A stretch of 64,000 nt of DNA, taken from positions 1-64,000 of the forward strand of contig MSJH02000792.1 of NCBI GenBank assembly GCA_001931875.2, read 5' to 3'. A model generated the notes under the pieces. It was given only the letters and a program-made list of their open reading frames with translations, was not told the origin of the DNA and ran no database searches. This document shows, one piece after another, positions 25,521 through 37,180 of this stretch (its first letter is position 1; each line of letters opens with the position of its first letter). The stretch comes from Byssochlamys sp. IMV 00236. Its lineage: Eukaryota; Ascomycota; Eurotiomycetes; Eurotiales; Thermoascaceae. The translations under genes were made by a program, and so were the position numbers.

Positions 25521-26135
25521 TCAAACACCGATATCCTCATTCCTACCACGAAGACGAGATGATCAGCGATCTCGATACGCAGGGAAGAAAAAGTTCAGGC
25601 AGATGGGTAGATTAAAAAGAAAACACAAGGGACCAAATACATACCAGATCTCGGGCTTCTCCCGCATGAACTTCTCCATCAATTGCTTGCACTCCTCATT
25701 TTCCAGAACCACGACCTCAATGCTTCGGTTCTGGAGGTATTGCTCCCCTCCCACGAAGCTCTTGTTCTCACCAACGACGACCCGCTTGATCTTGTAGAGC
25801 ACGCAGGCACCGGTGCACATGTCACAGGGAGAGAGCGTGGTGTACATGGTGGCGCCCTCGTAGGCAGATGCGGGCAGGCGACCGGAGTTTTCGAGAGCCG
25901 AGATCTCTGCCTGTAGTGTGACCGGACTGGCGTGAGGACGCTGTAAAACCAGGAGAGGCGAATGGGATTAACTGACATGCAGGGTTGCGCTGCCCTTCTG
26001 CACGCGCATGTTGTGCCCGCGGCCTAGAATCTTGCCATCCTTGGAGACGAGACAGGCACCGATGGGAACACCGCCCTCGGACGCTCCCTGCTTAGCCTCC
26101 TCCACCGCCGCGATGAAGCCTGGATCCTTCTCCAT
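25521..26135 (-). CDS. fcyA: cytosine deaminase
   Basis: Predicted 148-aa enzyme from three exons; introns are 25911-25976 and 25543-25644. It hydrolyses cytosine to uracil in pyrimidine salvage and, in fungi, activates 5-fluorocytosine. Zinc-site residues are visible: H53-A54-E55, formed across the first exon junction, and P81-C82-DM-C85. The last exon is only 22 nt and adds WNEDIGV; without it the protein would run into intron sequence (WYVFGPL...). I chose the start at MEKDPGF. An in-frame ATG 15 nt upstream (MYIPT) is an alternative. Length matches yeast Fcy1-type enzymes rather than the larger bacterial CodA. Confidence 0.94.
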
Positions 26136-26403
26136 GGTTGGTATGTACAACGTGAGGCAAGAATATAACTTTAGTATTGGGATGGCAAGGGGGAGAGAAT
26201 AATAATAATGCTATCTATAGGTAACAGACGAATTGGTACAGATGGCCACGACCGTTGAGCCCCTCGCTGGGGCCTGGATCTACCAGATCGAGCGAGTGAG
26301 GGGCGTTCACCTTTTTTTCCGGATCGGGCCAATCTGGGGCTCCGCCCTTATCGATAAGGACTTTTCGCAGCCACCGATGATGGCTGACTCGGGCACGCGC
26401 CAC

Positions 26404-26510
26404 GATACGGTACTGTACCGGTACGGTATCCGGGCGGTAACGGGGGGTTGACCAACTTGACCGTTGGAGCCTGGCAACGACGATACCGGGCAGTTACAGC
26501 GCCGGTATCG
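26404..26510. promoter_or_regulatory. inverted-repeat cluster of GATACCGG-like sites
   Basis: CGATACCGG (26481-26489) and CCGGTATCG (26502-26510) form a perfect 9-bp inverted repeat with a 12-nt spacer. Upstream, GTACCGGTAC (26415-26424) is a 10-bp palindrome, flanked by GATACGGT and ACGGTATCCGG. The arrangement resembles paired CGG half-sites of zinc-cluster regulators, but no factor can be named. Confidence 0.45.
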
Positions 26511-26541
26511 GACGGAGCACGAGTGATTATCTAATTACCCC

Positions 26542-26544
<3 letters not shown>

Positions 26545-26587
<43 letters not shown>
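26545..26587. repeat. (CT)n microsatellite
   Basis: About 21 CT dinucleotides in the fcyA-dnaJ intergenic region. Confidence 0.97.
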
Positions 26588-26591
<4 letters not shown>

Positions 26592-27541
26592 GATTAAGGC
26601 CGCGATGGTGGAAGACGATGGAATCGATGCAAATAATTCTTTCTCGATCTCCGACGACTCATGATGTCGCAACTCCGCACAACTGATCGATCTCAAACCA
26701 GGGCACAGCCGGGGGGGTCAGCACTGCCGGTGTGACCGTGTATGGAAGAATTGGAAGAGCTGAGAAGTCGATGGAATAAGATGGAATCGCATCGAATCCG
26801 GAACGGGTCCGCGCTCGGGCCACTTGTGCGCAACAGTATCGAAGAAACGAGAAAAAGTTGAAAGGCGGCTGTCAGCCTTGTGGTTTCATTTGGACAAACA
26901 TCCTGCTGAGAGGCGGTTTCGTGTAAAAGCTGCATCGTCCGCCCCCGTGTCCTCTCGACCATCTGATACCCTCCTCATCATTATTATTCTCCTCGAAGAG
27001 CGACAAAAAGTTGAACAGGTCATCCAGTCGATCGCCTTCATCGGCTTTACTCTGGATAATCATTGCTGCGTATCTCCGACCCAGATTACGGGAAAGCTTG
27101 GCGTATCGACAGCCGCAGCTCTGTGGCGGAAAGGACGTCCGCGGTACCTGGCGTTCGGTTAGTTTTAATTACTTTACATTACCAACCAGCCCTCTCACTC
27201 CCACCCGCCGCTGGTCCATTCAGATAACATCCGGGGGCCCTTTCAACCTCTTTTTCCTCGACCCTCCACCCGGAACCCCCCTTCTCCTTCTCCAACCTTC
27301 TATCCTTCCAGATTTCTAAATACAGGCCCTTCAGAGGCACCTCGACAACTCTCCTCTCTCCTCATTCCTCATATTCACCTCTCCCTCCAGACCACCCGTT
27401 GCGTTATTCTATTTGAACCTCTTCACTCGACGGATTGTTGACACAAAATATCGGCGCTCCAGCTTGTTACATTTCAGTTTCTTGCGTCTGTATTATATCC
27501 GCGTCCAGAACCTCCCAGTACACGGATAGGTGAGGGACAAG

Positions 27542-28903
27542 ATGGTCAAAGATACCAAGTTTTACGATGTCTTGGGGGTAAGCAATACTCGCTGTACGAC
27601 CTGAACAGGATCATCGACGCTAACACATGCTGCTTAGGTTTCCCCTGATGCCACTGAATCTCAGCTCAAGACGGCCTACAAGAAGGGAGCGTTGAAATAT
27701 CATCCTGGTAAGTTGATGACAGACATCACCTTCTTTCCGGAATGCTGTTTCTAATACCCTTGCCCAGATAAGAACGGAAATACCCCGGAGGCCGCAGAGA
27801 AGTTCAAGGACTTGTCTCATGCATATGAGATCCTGTCTGATCCCCAGAAGCGCCAGATCTATGACCAATATGGAGAGGAGGGTCTGGAGGGCGGTGCTGG
27901 TGGCGCCGGCATGAACGCAGAAGATCTCTTTGCTCAGTTCTTCGGCGGCGGAGGCGCCTTCGGCGGAATGTTTGGCGGCGGCATGCGTGAGCAGGGTCCC
28001 AAGAAGGCTAGGACCATCCACCACATGCACAAGGTCAGCCTGGAAGACATCTACCGGGGCAAGATCTCCAAACTGGCGCTGCAGAAATCCGTTATTTGCC
28101 CAGGATGTGATGGACGTGGAGGCAAGGAGGGTGCTGTCAAGCAGTGTACTGGCTGTGGTGGTTCCGGTATGAAGACGATGATGCGCCAGATGGGACCTAT
28201 GATCCAACGCTTCCAGACCGTCTGCCCTGACTGCAATGGTGAGGGTGAGATTATCCGCGAGCGCGACCGCTGCAAGCGCTGCAATGGCAAGAAGACGATC
28301 GTCGAGCGAAAAGTTCTCCACGTCCACGTCGACAAGGGAGTCAAGCCCGGCCACAAGATCGAGTTCCGAGGCGAGGGTGACCAGATCCCCGGTGCTCTGC
28401 CCGGTGATGTGGTGTTCGAGATCGAGCAGAAGCCGCACCCACGGTTCCAGCGCAAGGACGACGATCTCTTCTACCACGCAGAGATCGACCTTCTCACCGC
28501 TTTGGCCGGTGGCACCATCAACATTGAGCACCTGGATGACCGATGGTTGTCTGTCGCTATCGCTCCTGGTGAACCCATCACTCCTGGCGCCATCAAGATG
28601 ATCAAGGGCCAGGGTATGCCTTCTTACCGTCATCACGACTTCGGCAATCTTTACATCCAGTTCGACGTGAAGTTCCCCCAGGGTGACCAGCTGCAGAATC
28701 TGCATCTCCTGGAGCAGGTCCTGCCGCCTCGTCTGCCCCAGCAGCAGCCACCCGCGGATTCGATGGTCGAAGACTTCCAGCTGGAGGACATTGACCAGAG
28801 CGAGTATGCTCAGGCACGGGCTCACGGCGCAGCAGGCATGGACGAGGACGACGAGGATGGCGTTCCGCCCGGTGCTGAACGCATGCAGTGTGCCTCGCAG
28901 TAG
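27542..28903 (+). CDS. class A DnaJ co-chaperone, Ydj1/Mas5 type
   Basis: Predicted 413-aa Hsp40 from three exons; introns are 27578-27637 and 27708-27767. The J domain has its HPD motif at residues 34-36, formed across the second splice. A Gly/Phe-rich segment ([16 protein letters not shown]) follows. Four zinc-binding repeats of CxxCxGxG type start at C146, C162, C188 and C204. The protein ends in CASQ, a CaaX box for farnesylation as in yeast Ydj1, which tethers it to ER and mitochondrial surfaces. It stimulates Hsp70 ATPase in folding and protein import. It is divergent from fcyA. I saw no perfect heat-shock element upstream. Confidence 0.95.
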
Positions 28904-30561
28904 ATCCGTTTTCGGGGTCTAATCTGCGGTGCGGTGAGATGTGATATGAGATTCCTTTTCTTTGATACCGTTCGCTGGTGGACATCACCAAGCAATGGCA
29001 TTTCTTTCGGCTCTTCGAAGGCGTTTGTTTGAGGATTTAGGGACTTGTGCGAGGGGAATCGTATTCTCACTTCATCCACCTGTTCCTTCCCTCTCGCCGC
29101 TCTTCTTCTCTTTTTGATTCCCCTGAGTTCTGGCATTTCTTTGCGTTGCATAGGGGGAAGGGATCTGGAGTCGCCGATGGGACGATATGGATGAGATACG
29201 ATGTGAACTAGATCTCATTGTTTTTCGGGGCTTGATGGACGAGACGGCTGTTCTCCGCGCTGGGCTAGCCCAGGATAGCAGTCATGGTCTCGATGTTTGA
29301 AAGAGGAACGACTTTTGGTTTCGAGGGTTGCCTTTGCCATCCGTGCTTGTCCTTTTCCTTTGCTACTACTGCGTGTGTTGATGATAAATGCTGTCGGTCG
29401 GGACGGGGACTTTTTCGAGGGTTTGCATGATTCCCGCTGTGCTCCTTTATATGTAGTTATCCTTGAGGCGTTTCGCGTCCTATAATGTTTAGAACGCAGT
29501 CATTTGATCAGCTCGTGTCTTGAAATATCCACATACGTCCGAATCGATGTAGCTTCATCTCTTAATCTTGCTATTCCTCTGAATTCAATTTTGGTTGTAG
29601 CACCCACCAGGCTACCATTGCGAAAAGCTGGATTCTTCTTCGAACGGACACAGAATCGTTCACAGGCGATTTTGCCAGCTAGCGACGATCAGGTGTCCTT
29701 TACGAGTTATTAATAAGAGGATCATGGTAGATGTAAGTATCTAGATGGTAATCAGTGTTAGTGCAGAGAATAGTCATCATCACCATCAGCACCCAGATAG
29801 ATTATAATAAAAAAAAGATTATCCTTACCGACCAAGGGTTCAGGGGCAAGCAAGCAAGCAAGCAATCCCATGATGGCTACTATGTATCATCATGCCAAAA
29901 ATGCATGAATGGTCACCTGATCCAGTGCGCATCAGATCGAACCCCATCCCTGTGTTCTGCAATCTTTTTTTTTGTCGTCTGATGATATCGATCTTTGCTT
30001 CAGGGATAGAGTGACTACTTCTGAAATCTGAGTCGCTCGAGCCATGTGAGGCCTCACAAGTCCGAGTGAGCCAAAGACATCTCCAGATGCAAGTCTATGT
30101 ATGTACTGTACATAGTACTAACTATACTTCTTCAATAATAATAATTGACTATTGCAGACGATTTATGCTTTGCGAATGGAAGGCTGGGCGTTTCATCTAC
30201 TTGAAACAATAGCGATACGCTAACTAAGTACGGAGGAATGGAATGATAGATCAACGTTCAAAGCCGATCGATATACTTCCGTGGCGGTCTGGACCGCTTA
30301 AAGCCTCCTAACTGGAAAGTGTGAACGAGATGAGGCGGACTGCTAATAATAATAATATTAATAGTACTATGTACTACTAGATAGACCTACTACTCTACCT
30401 AGAGTAAGTACCATATGGTGATGATCGCGCGCTGCGCGTGGCAGATTTGCGTATCGCAATATTAAGGTTATTCCGTTAGTTATCCACCATAAATTGTCAG
30501 ATAGATAGATAGATAACCTGTTTAGATAGTCTTGAAGATGCCAGAAACACGTGCGAAACCC

Positions 30562-30597
30562 GATGATCCCGTCCGGATTGATGATCCCGTCCGGATT
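30562..30597. repeat. 18-bp perfect tandem duplication
   Basis: Two exact adjacent copies of GATGATCCCGTCCGGATT. Confidence 0.9.
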
Positions 30598-32554
30598 ATT
30601 GAGCCAAGCACGCGACGAGTCTGAGCAAGAAAGAAAAGAAGAAAGCGAAGAAAGCCATTCGAGGAAAAGCCAGTCGGTTGTCGCGTTCATGACGTGATCC
30701 CGGTGGCGATGGCGTGTTCGGAACGGTCGCACAGATCGAGGCCTTCTCCGCAAAAGCAAACAAAGATCGGTAGTTGGGGACACCGAAGTTTTTATTTGAA
30801 CAGTTACCTAACTTCTTCTAAGTTCTGAGAGTTCTCTCATTCTGCTCTACTAACTCGATCGTCGGGAGTGCGTACCGTAGTGTCTTAAGAGCCTTGCGGG
30901 AGCGGTTCGCAAGCTCTTGGCAGTTCCACGCTTTGGTAGGTATGTGCAGCACATAACTACAGTGTGCGTCTGCGATCTCTACTATCTGGAGTATGGATGT
31001 GTTCGTATGTATCAACCACTTTTTAAACGCATGGCGGCTGCCGCTAGAAGATAGCGGCAAGATCGTCTCCACGTTCAGATGCAATTGGTGCTAACGGCGG
31101 CATCTTGCAGTTCGTCCTCTTGCCGTAAGAAGTATTATTATTTATTGATTGATGATTCTACCTTACAGGAATCGAGTAATAATACCTAGTTATGCCCTGT
31201 GGCTAGCTTGAGTTTTGAACACGCTTTTGTGTAAGCATTCGTTACACTTTGAAAAAGAGAAAAGCGATGACAGCAAGTTGAGCATCGGCACGGGGACAAC
31301 TGCCGAAGGTGGGAGGTATATTTTTTTTTTCTCACAGACGATCAAGGAAAAAAGAACGTGTCTTGTTCTTTCCAGATTATTGTCACCATCGCCGGTTGAT
31401 ATGGCGTCTTCTAACGACTTGCTGATTGGGCCGAGTCCCGCTGCCACTGATCGACTGCGCGGAGCGGATGTTGTGGTCCTCGATGATGCGGCCCTCGTCT
31501 GGGCAGCTTCTCATTGGCTGAAATCCTGACTGCCGACACCGCCTTGCCGGAAGCGGGAGTCTAAGCGAACCCAGCTTCATCATCGCGTCGGCCGATGCTC
31601 GAGTTACGAATACTCTGAGATGCCCCTGGGATACAGAATCAATTATTATCATTAATTAATTATTACGGCCAGAATGCGCAGAGGATGCAAACAACTTCGT
31701 GCAATCAAAGCAACGCGAGCAGAACTAGTAATTCCAATCCAATGGGCCAGGTCCTTGGGATTGCCTTGGCTGGACCCATCCCGCTCACCAAGCTTGCCCC
31801 GATGGACCTGCATGTTCTAACTAACTTCTCAGGGTCGTGGAGAATTTACTGCTGGGGCGATGACCAAGAGGGTCTCTTATCGATCTAGTTCTTCCCTGAC
31901 CAGGGCAGCATAATAATAATAATACTAATATGCTGTCGAAGCGGCCTACTACTAAAGAAATTAAGAATATATCGGTGTCTCTGCTCCGCCCGGACCTCCC
32001 GTACCTAGGGATTATTACTCTACTATACCTCCACCCTGTGTCCGTTCTGTTCTCTTCTCCCTACCATCTGGCCACATCTAATCTATCGAGAACGCCTGTT
32101 CTGACTGACACGAGTGCGCAGTGGAGTGGCACCTGGGAGCCCTCGGTTTTTCTTCCGCTGCTTGTCACAATTTCTCGAGGCGAAACGAACCGCCACCGTT
32201 GCTCAGATTGCGAGCATCTGTTGATTTTCCCTGGGGGATAGTTACTACTTTCCTTGCACCTTTAAAGGGAATCCCGTTACGCTTCTTTTGCAATTGACCT
32301 CGACCAAATTCCCCACGTGGGTTATATAATAATATACGTTGCGTCGTGTTTGTGGCGCATCTCGCGCTGTCGAGTGCTGAAATCACGACATCCTTAGCGG
32401 ATATTGGCCTTACCTCCCCAGATCTCTCTGCCACAGTCTAGCCCTGTCAACCGCGTGTCTACCAACAGGAATGGGGACTTTCTAAGCCTCTCTCTTGTCT
32501 GATCGATCACGTTTCCCAAGTCTCCGTCACGCAAAAGACGGGTCGGGGTTTTTG

Positions 32555-32562
32555 TTATATAG
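32555..32562 (+). promoter_or_regulatory. TATA-like element of the sulfate permease gene
   Basis: TTATATAG about 180 nt before the ATG at 32743, in a suitable place for a core promoter. This is an inference from position. Confidence 0.35.
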
Positions 32563-32742
32563 TTGAGCCCCTTCCTCTCCTAATCAGGGCTTTTTTTGGG
32601 GAACCTGTCCACAACCTTCCCGGTTGTCTCCACGATCCTGGCCTTGACGAACTCTTTTTTTATTTTTTTTTGGAAAGCCAGACCTAACTCAGCGGGGAAC
32701 GTTGAGGTTCACTCCTTTCGCAGCCAAGGAGACATCCCAGTC

Positions 32743-35373
32743 ATGGCTGGTCCGAAGGCTTCAAAGGTCGGCCACGTCCTCGCAAAGGGCCTGGGCATCA
32801 AGGTCCAGTATCGAGACCCTTTGGGAGCCGGGGGAGACCCTGTTACTCGCGGTGAATCGACTTTCTCGACCGGTACAGCAGACACCTATGTCGAGCCCGA
32901 GCCAACCACGGCCGAATGGATTCGCGAACATTTTCCAACATGGCGCCAGGTCGGACACTATTTCTACAGTCTGTTCCCATTTCTGCAATGGATCACAAGG
33001 TACAACCGACAGTGGTTGTTTGGTGACCTGGTAGCCGGTATGCTTTCTCATCCTCTCATTGATATGCTCCCATAGGTATGCTGACACCTCCGTTATTAGG
33101 GATAACGGTCGGTGCTGTCGTCGTGCCCCAAGGTATGGCTTATGCTAAGCTGGCCGAGCTGCCGGTTCAATACGGCCTGTACTCCTCGTTCATGGGCGTG
33201 TTGCTCTATTGGTTCTTTGCCACCTCAAAGGACATTACCATTGGAGTAAGCGACACGATTCAATCCCTTCATTAGAGAAAAAACCTCCTAACTGTTTCTT
33301 CAGCCCGTTGCTGTCATGTCAACCCTGACCGGCGATATTGTCCTCAGAGCAAAGGCAGAACATCCGGACATCCCAGGTCACATCATTGCGTCTGCTCTGG
33401 CTATCATCGCTGGGGCCATTGTTTGTTTCATCGGTTTAATCAGATGCGGTTGGATTGTGGACTTCATCCCGTTGACGGCCATTTCGGCATTCATGACTGG
33501 ATCCGCCATCAACATCATAGCTGGACAAGTTTCAACCATGCTGGGAGAAGCTAAATTCAACACGAAGGCTGCCACTTACATGGTCATCATCAACACCCTC
33601 AAGTTTCTCCCCACCTGCAAGCTAGATGCGGCGATGGGCTTGACGGCCCTGGCCATGCTTTACATCATCCGATACGCTTGTACATACGCAGCGAAGAAGA
33701 ATCCTCGGCGGGCCAAGTTGTTCTTCTTCATGTCGACTATGCGGACGGTGTTCGTGATCTTGTTTTACACCATGATCAGCGCTGCAACGAACCTCCACCG
33801 CCGAAGCAACCCGGCGTTCAAGCTTCTAGGTACTGTACCTCGAGGCTTCCAGCAAGCTGGAAAGCCGGTGGTGACGACCGAGATCATCAAGATATTTGCA
33901 AACGACATCCCTGCCGCAGTGATCGTGCTGCTCATCGAACACATTGCCATCTCCAAGTCTTTCGGCCGAGTCAACAACTACACGATTGACCCGTCTCAGG
34001 AACTGGTCGCGATCGGCGTCACCAATCTGCTTGGTCCCTTTCTGGGCGCCTACCCCGCAACAGGCTCCTTCTCCAGAACGGCCATTAAATCCAAAGCCGG
34101 TGTCCGCACTCCGTTGGCTGGCTTGATCACCGCGATCGTTGTCTTACTTGCCATTTACGCTCTCCCGGCATTGTTCTTCTACATCCCTCAAGCGTCGCTC
34201 TCGGGGGTTATCATCCATGCTGTTGGCGATCTGATCACTCCGCCTAACACCGTTTATCAGTTTTGGCGGGTCTCGCCCATCGAAGCGATCATTTTCTTCA
34301 TTGGTGTCATTGTTACCATCTTTTCTTCCATCGAGAACGGCATCTACACCACTATCTGTGTCTCTGTCGCTGTCCTGTTATTCCGAGTGGTGAAGGCACA
34401 GGGCCACTTCCTTGGTCGAGTGAAAATTCACTCGGTGGTGGGGGATCACTTGCTCGATCCTGACGGAAAATATGGCGCTCTCGCCGGGAGCCAGCCGCGG
34501 GAACCCCAGGATACAGACATCGCGTATCGCAACGTCTTCCTTCCGACGGATCACCAAGACGGCTCGAATCCCATGGTGGAGCCAGAACAGCCGCATCCCG
34601 GTATCTTCATCTACCGATTTACTGAAGGATTCAACTACCCCAACGCGAACCACTACACCGATTATCTCGTCGCGACGATCTTCAAGGCCACTCGGCGAAC
34701 AAACCTCCAGACATATCCCAGACTGGGAGATCGGCCCTGGAATGATCCCGGACCCCGTCGCGGTAAGACGGAGGACGACCGCTCGGATCTTCCGACACTC
34801 AAAGCGATCATTCTTGATTTCTCCTCTGTGAACAACGTCGATGTCACCTCCATCCAGAACCTGATCGATGTCCGCAACCAGCTGGATATGTATGCTGCCC
34901 CGGAGCCTGTCCAGTGGCACTTTGCCCACATCAATAACCGATGGACCAAGAGAGCCCTCGCGTCAGCAGGATTTGGATACCCCACTCCCGTCCAGGACTC
35001 CGGGTTCAGACGATGGAAGCCCATCTTCAGTGTGGCGGAAATCGGAGGCAGTTCTTCAGCCGCGGCCGCGGCCGATATTGTGAATCAACAACAAGACTTG
35101 AAGGTTGAGGATGTCGAATCTGGCGTCGTTCGGCAATCTCACACTACCGAACGTGAAAGACATGGCGTTGAGGGCAGCTCAGACGGTAGCAATGACGGCG
35201 ACGACCTGCGGCGGGAGCTGACCAGCAGCAAGGCCTATCACCATCGGAAGGTGGCCCTTGTGCAGGGCATCAACCGACCGCTCTTCCACATTGACTTGAC
35301 GAGCGCTCTTCAAAGTGCCATTGCCAATGCTGAAGAGCTCGAAGCATATAAAAAGGGTCTCACAGAGGAATGA
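32743..35373 (+). CDS. sutB: SulP-family sulfate permease
   Basis: Predicted 836-aa plasma-membrane sulfate:H+ symporter from three exons; introns are 33038-33099 and 33246-33303. The SulP signature region is recognisable (ITVGAVVVPQGMAYAKLAEL, PVQYGLYSSFMGVLLYWFF, PVAVMSTLTG), followed by many hydrophobic segments. A C-terminal STAS domain covers roughly residues 530-710 (LKAIILDFSSVNNVDVTSIQ). The Asp/Glu/Ser-rich linker after STAS is probably disordered. In Aspergillus such genes are induced by sulfur limitation through MetR, but I found no MetR palindrome in the upstream DNA. The symbol is by resemblance to Aspergillus SutB. Confidence 0.93.
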
Positions 35374-36287
35374 TTTCGTGTGTAAATCCCGTCTCACCTG
35401 GCGTGGTGACGGGGAATTGAGAATTTCCTATATATATCAGGAGTCAATGACGTCCCTCGAGTCTATCTATCTATCGTTTCGCAATCGGGTTGGTTATCTG
35501 TATATAGAATCGGGGTGGTGATTTCTTTTTTTTTAAGAAGAAAAAAGGGGGATTTTTCTTCGTCCCCTCAGCTTCAAGGTTGCTTTGATGGTGGTTTGAA
35601 TCTTCTTTTTTTTTGATGTTATAGATCATACCCGTGGTCATGTTCCACATGTACTTAGATTTGTTAATGGTGATTTCTTTTGATGAACTATAACGATTTC
35701 AATCTGTTTACTTGATACATGTAGCAGAGTAAAGTACAGTAGTACAGTAGTTAGCAGAAAGAAGCAGAAGCTTATAACTAATTATCATTAAACGCTAACT
35801 GTCGAAAACGTTATAATTAATAATTAATTACTCATTCAAAAGGACCCTATTTCATCATGGAAAGAGTTCCTTTCATCTTAGCTGAATTTGCCACTTCCCT
35901 ATTATTATTCTATCTAGTTATCTTCTTCTTATGCCTAGATAGACAGACCCCCCCCCCCTCCCCTTCCTTCCCCCTCCTTCCCTGTAAAGTAAGTAAGTAA
36001 TACCATATAACTAACTAGTTCTCGCTACTACAAATAAATAAACCAGCATCTAGATACACATAAAAGAATCGGGCTATAAATAACATTGTACGCGAACCAT
36101 GTCTGTTCTCTCTCTCATACAGTTAAGCTTTCTAATAATAACATATCGTCGTATTAACTACATTCTGTTGCCGTTGTATGTATGTACATAATTGCGATAT
36201 TCTGATGCAAAAAGAAAATAAAAAAGAAATAGAATCGAGCGTGAAAGGGGTAGAGCAAGCAAGCTGATTTAGAATCTACTTTCTGGC

Positions 36288-36291
<4 letters not shown>

Positions 36292-36322
<31 letters not shown>
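36292..36322. repeat. (TA)n microsatellite
   Basis: About 15 TA dinucleotides. Confidence 0.95.
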
Positions 36323-36323
<1 letters not shown>

Positions 36324-36410
36324 CTTTGTTTTCTTTTGCAATGGATAATTACCTATCAAGAGAAGAAAAGAATACAATATGATACATATCGATATGTTAT
36401 CGGGAAGAAA

Positions 36411-36433
36411 GAGAAGAAGAAGAAGAAGAAGAA
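36411..36433. repeat. (GAA)n microsatellite
   Basis: A run of GAA triplets in non-coding DNA, flanked by further A/G-rich sequence. Confidence 0.9.
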
Positions 36434-36601
36434 AGAAAATATCAATTCCAATCCTGTCCTTCCTTCCTTCCTTCCTGCTAAATCCATATTCCATTCTCAC
36501 TATTCACATCATCACACTCGACAATAAACCATTCTTTCTTTCTTTCTTTCTTTCTTTCATATCCATTTCCCCTGCTCCCCCCCACCCCCCCGGAGTGTTG
36601 A

Positions 36602-37180
36602 TCACCTCAAAACACCACCCACCCCAGCCCACCCCAATACGAACCCACTCAACGCCTCACTGAACACACCACCACCAAACCAAACATCCCTCCACGCACC
36701 TTTCCTCCAAATCACCCTCCTCCTCCCACTCTTCTTCTCGCGCTCACCCACCCAAATCCTCCCCTTCATATCAATCCCCTCAATCTCCCCCCCACTACTA
36801 CCAGGGAAGAAAGATCCCGCCGCAGCAGCAGCATTCTTACCGGATCCAAGAATAATAAGCAAGAGATGAAAGAGACCCGAGACGAAGATCGTGCCGAGGA
36901 AATAGAATATGAAGCCCTGGGCGGATTGGAGGGCGAGAATGCCTGCGCTGAGACCGAGGAGGAAGGCGGTTAGGGAGTGGAGGCTTGAGAGGATCTGTGA
37001 TAATGAAGAAGGATCGAGTTAGGTTCTTGTTTTTTTTTCTTTTGCTGAAGAAGATAGACAGACAGGAAGGGAGGGAGGGAGGGATGATGAGGTTTGTTTG
37101 CTTACTCGGTAATTATGCTGGATGGATTCAGGAACGATGGGATTGATGAGGAGGGAGAGTTCTTGTTTTGTTGGTGGCAT
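36602..37180 (-). CDS. emc6: EMC6, ER membrane protein complex subunit 6
   Basis: Predicted 155-aa protein from two exons; the intron is 36995-37105. Exon 1 gives MPPTKQELSLLINPIVPESI, and the join yields HNYRILSSLHSLTAFLLG, which matches the EMC6 opening (NP...V.HN...L). Membrane segments are visible at about residues 33-48 and 53-76, with a possible third at the C-terminus (ALSGFVLGWAGVGGVL). Between them is a basic loop preceded by an Ala/Gly run (KNAAAAAGSFFPGSSGG). EMC inserts membrane proteins into the ER, and EMC6 forms part of its intramembrane core. The first exon is easily missed because the long frame only covers the C-terminal half. Confidence 0.85.

Larger units (their letters stand above)
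26136..27541. promoter_or_regulatory. divergent promoter region of fcyA and dnaJ
   Basis: About 1.4 kb with no gene. It carries a (CT)n microsatellite, a cluster of GATACCGG-type inverted repeats (26404-26510), and pyrimidine-rich sequence leading to the dnaJ start. Confidence 0.6.
28904..32742. other. 3.8-kb gene-free region with sulfate permease promoter
   Basis: No supportable coding gene or RNA on either strand. It contains an 18-bp tandem duplication at 30562-30597, a (CAAG)n tract near 29850, many ATT/AAT runs, and close to the end a TATA-like element (32555-32562) and a long leader before sutB. Confidence 0.5.
35374..36601. other. convergent intergenic region rich in simple repeats
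   Basis: No gene seen between sutB and emc6. It holds a poly-C run near 35950, a (TA)n tract, a (GAA)n tract, (CCTT)n near 36460 and (TTTC)n near 36535. Confidence 0.65.

Noticed and set aside
27620..28825. 401-codon open frame antisense to the dnaJ gene
   Set aside because: It mirrors the codon bias of the well-supported dnaJ coding strand; no independent protein signature.
36276..36540. Lys/Glu-rich and Ser/Leu-rich frames on both strands
   Set aside because: They are translations of TA, GAA and CCTT microsatellites.
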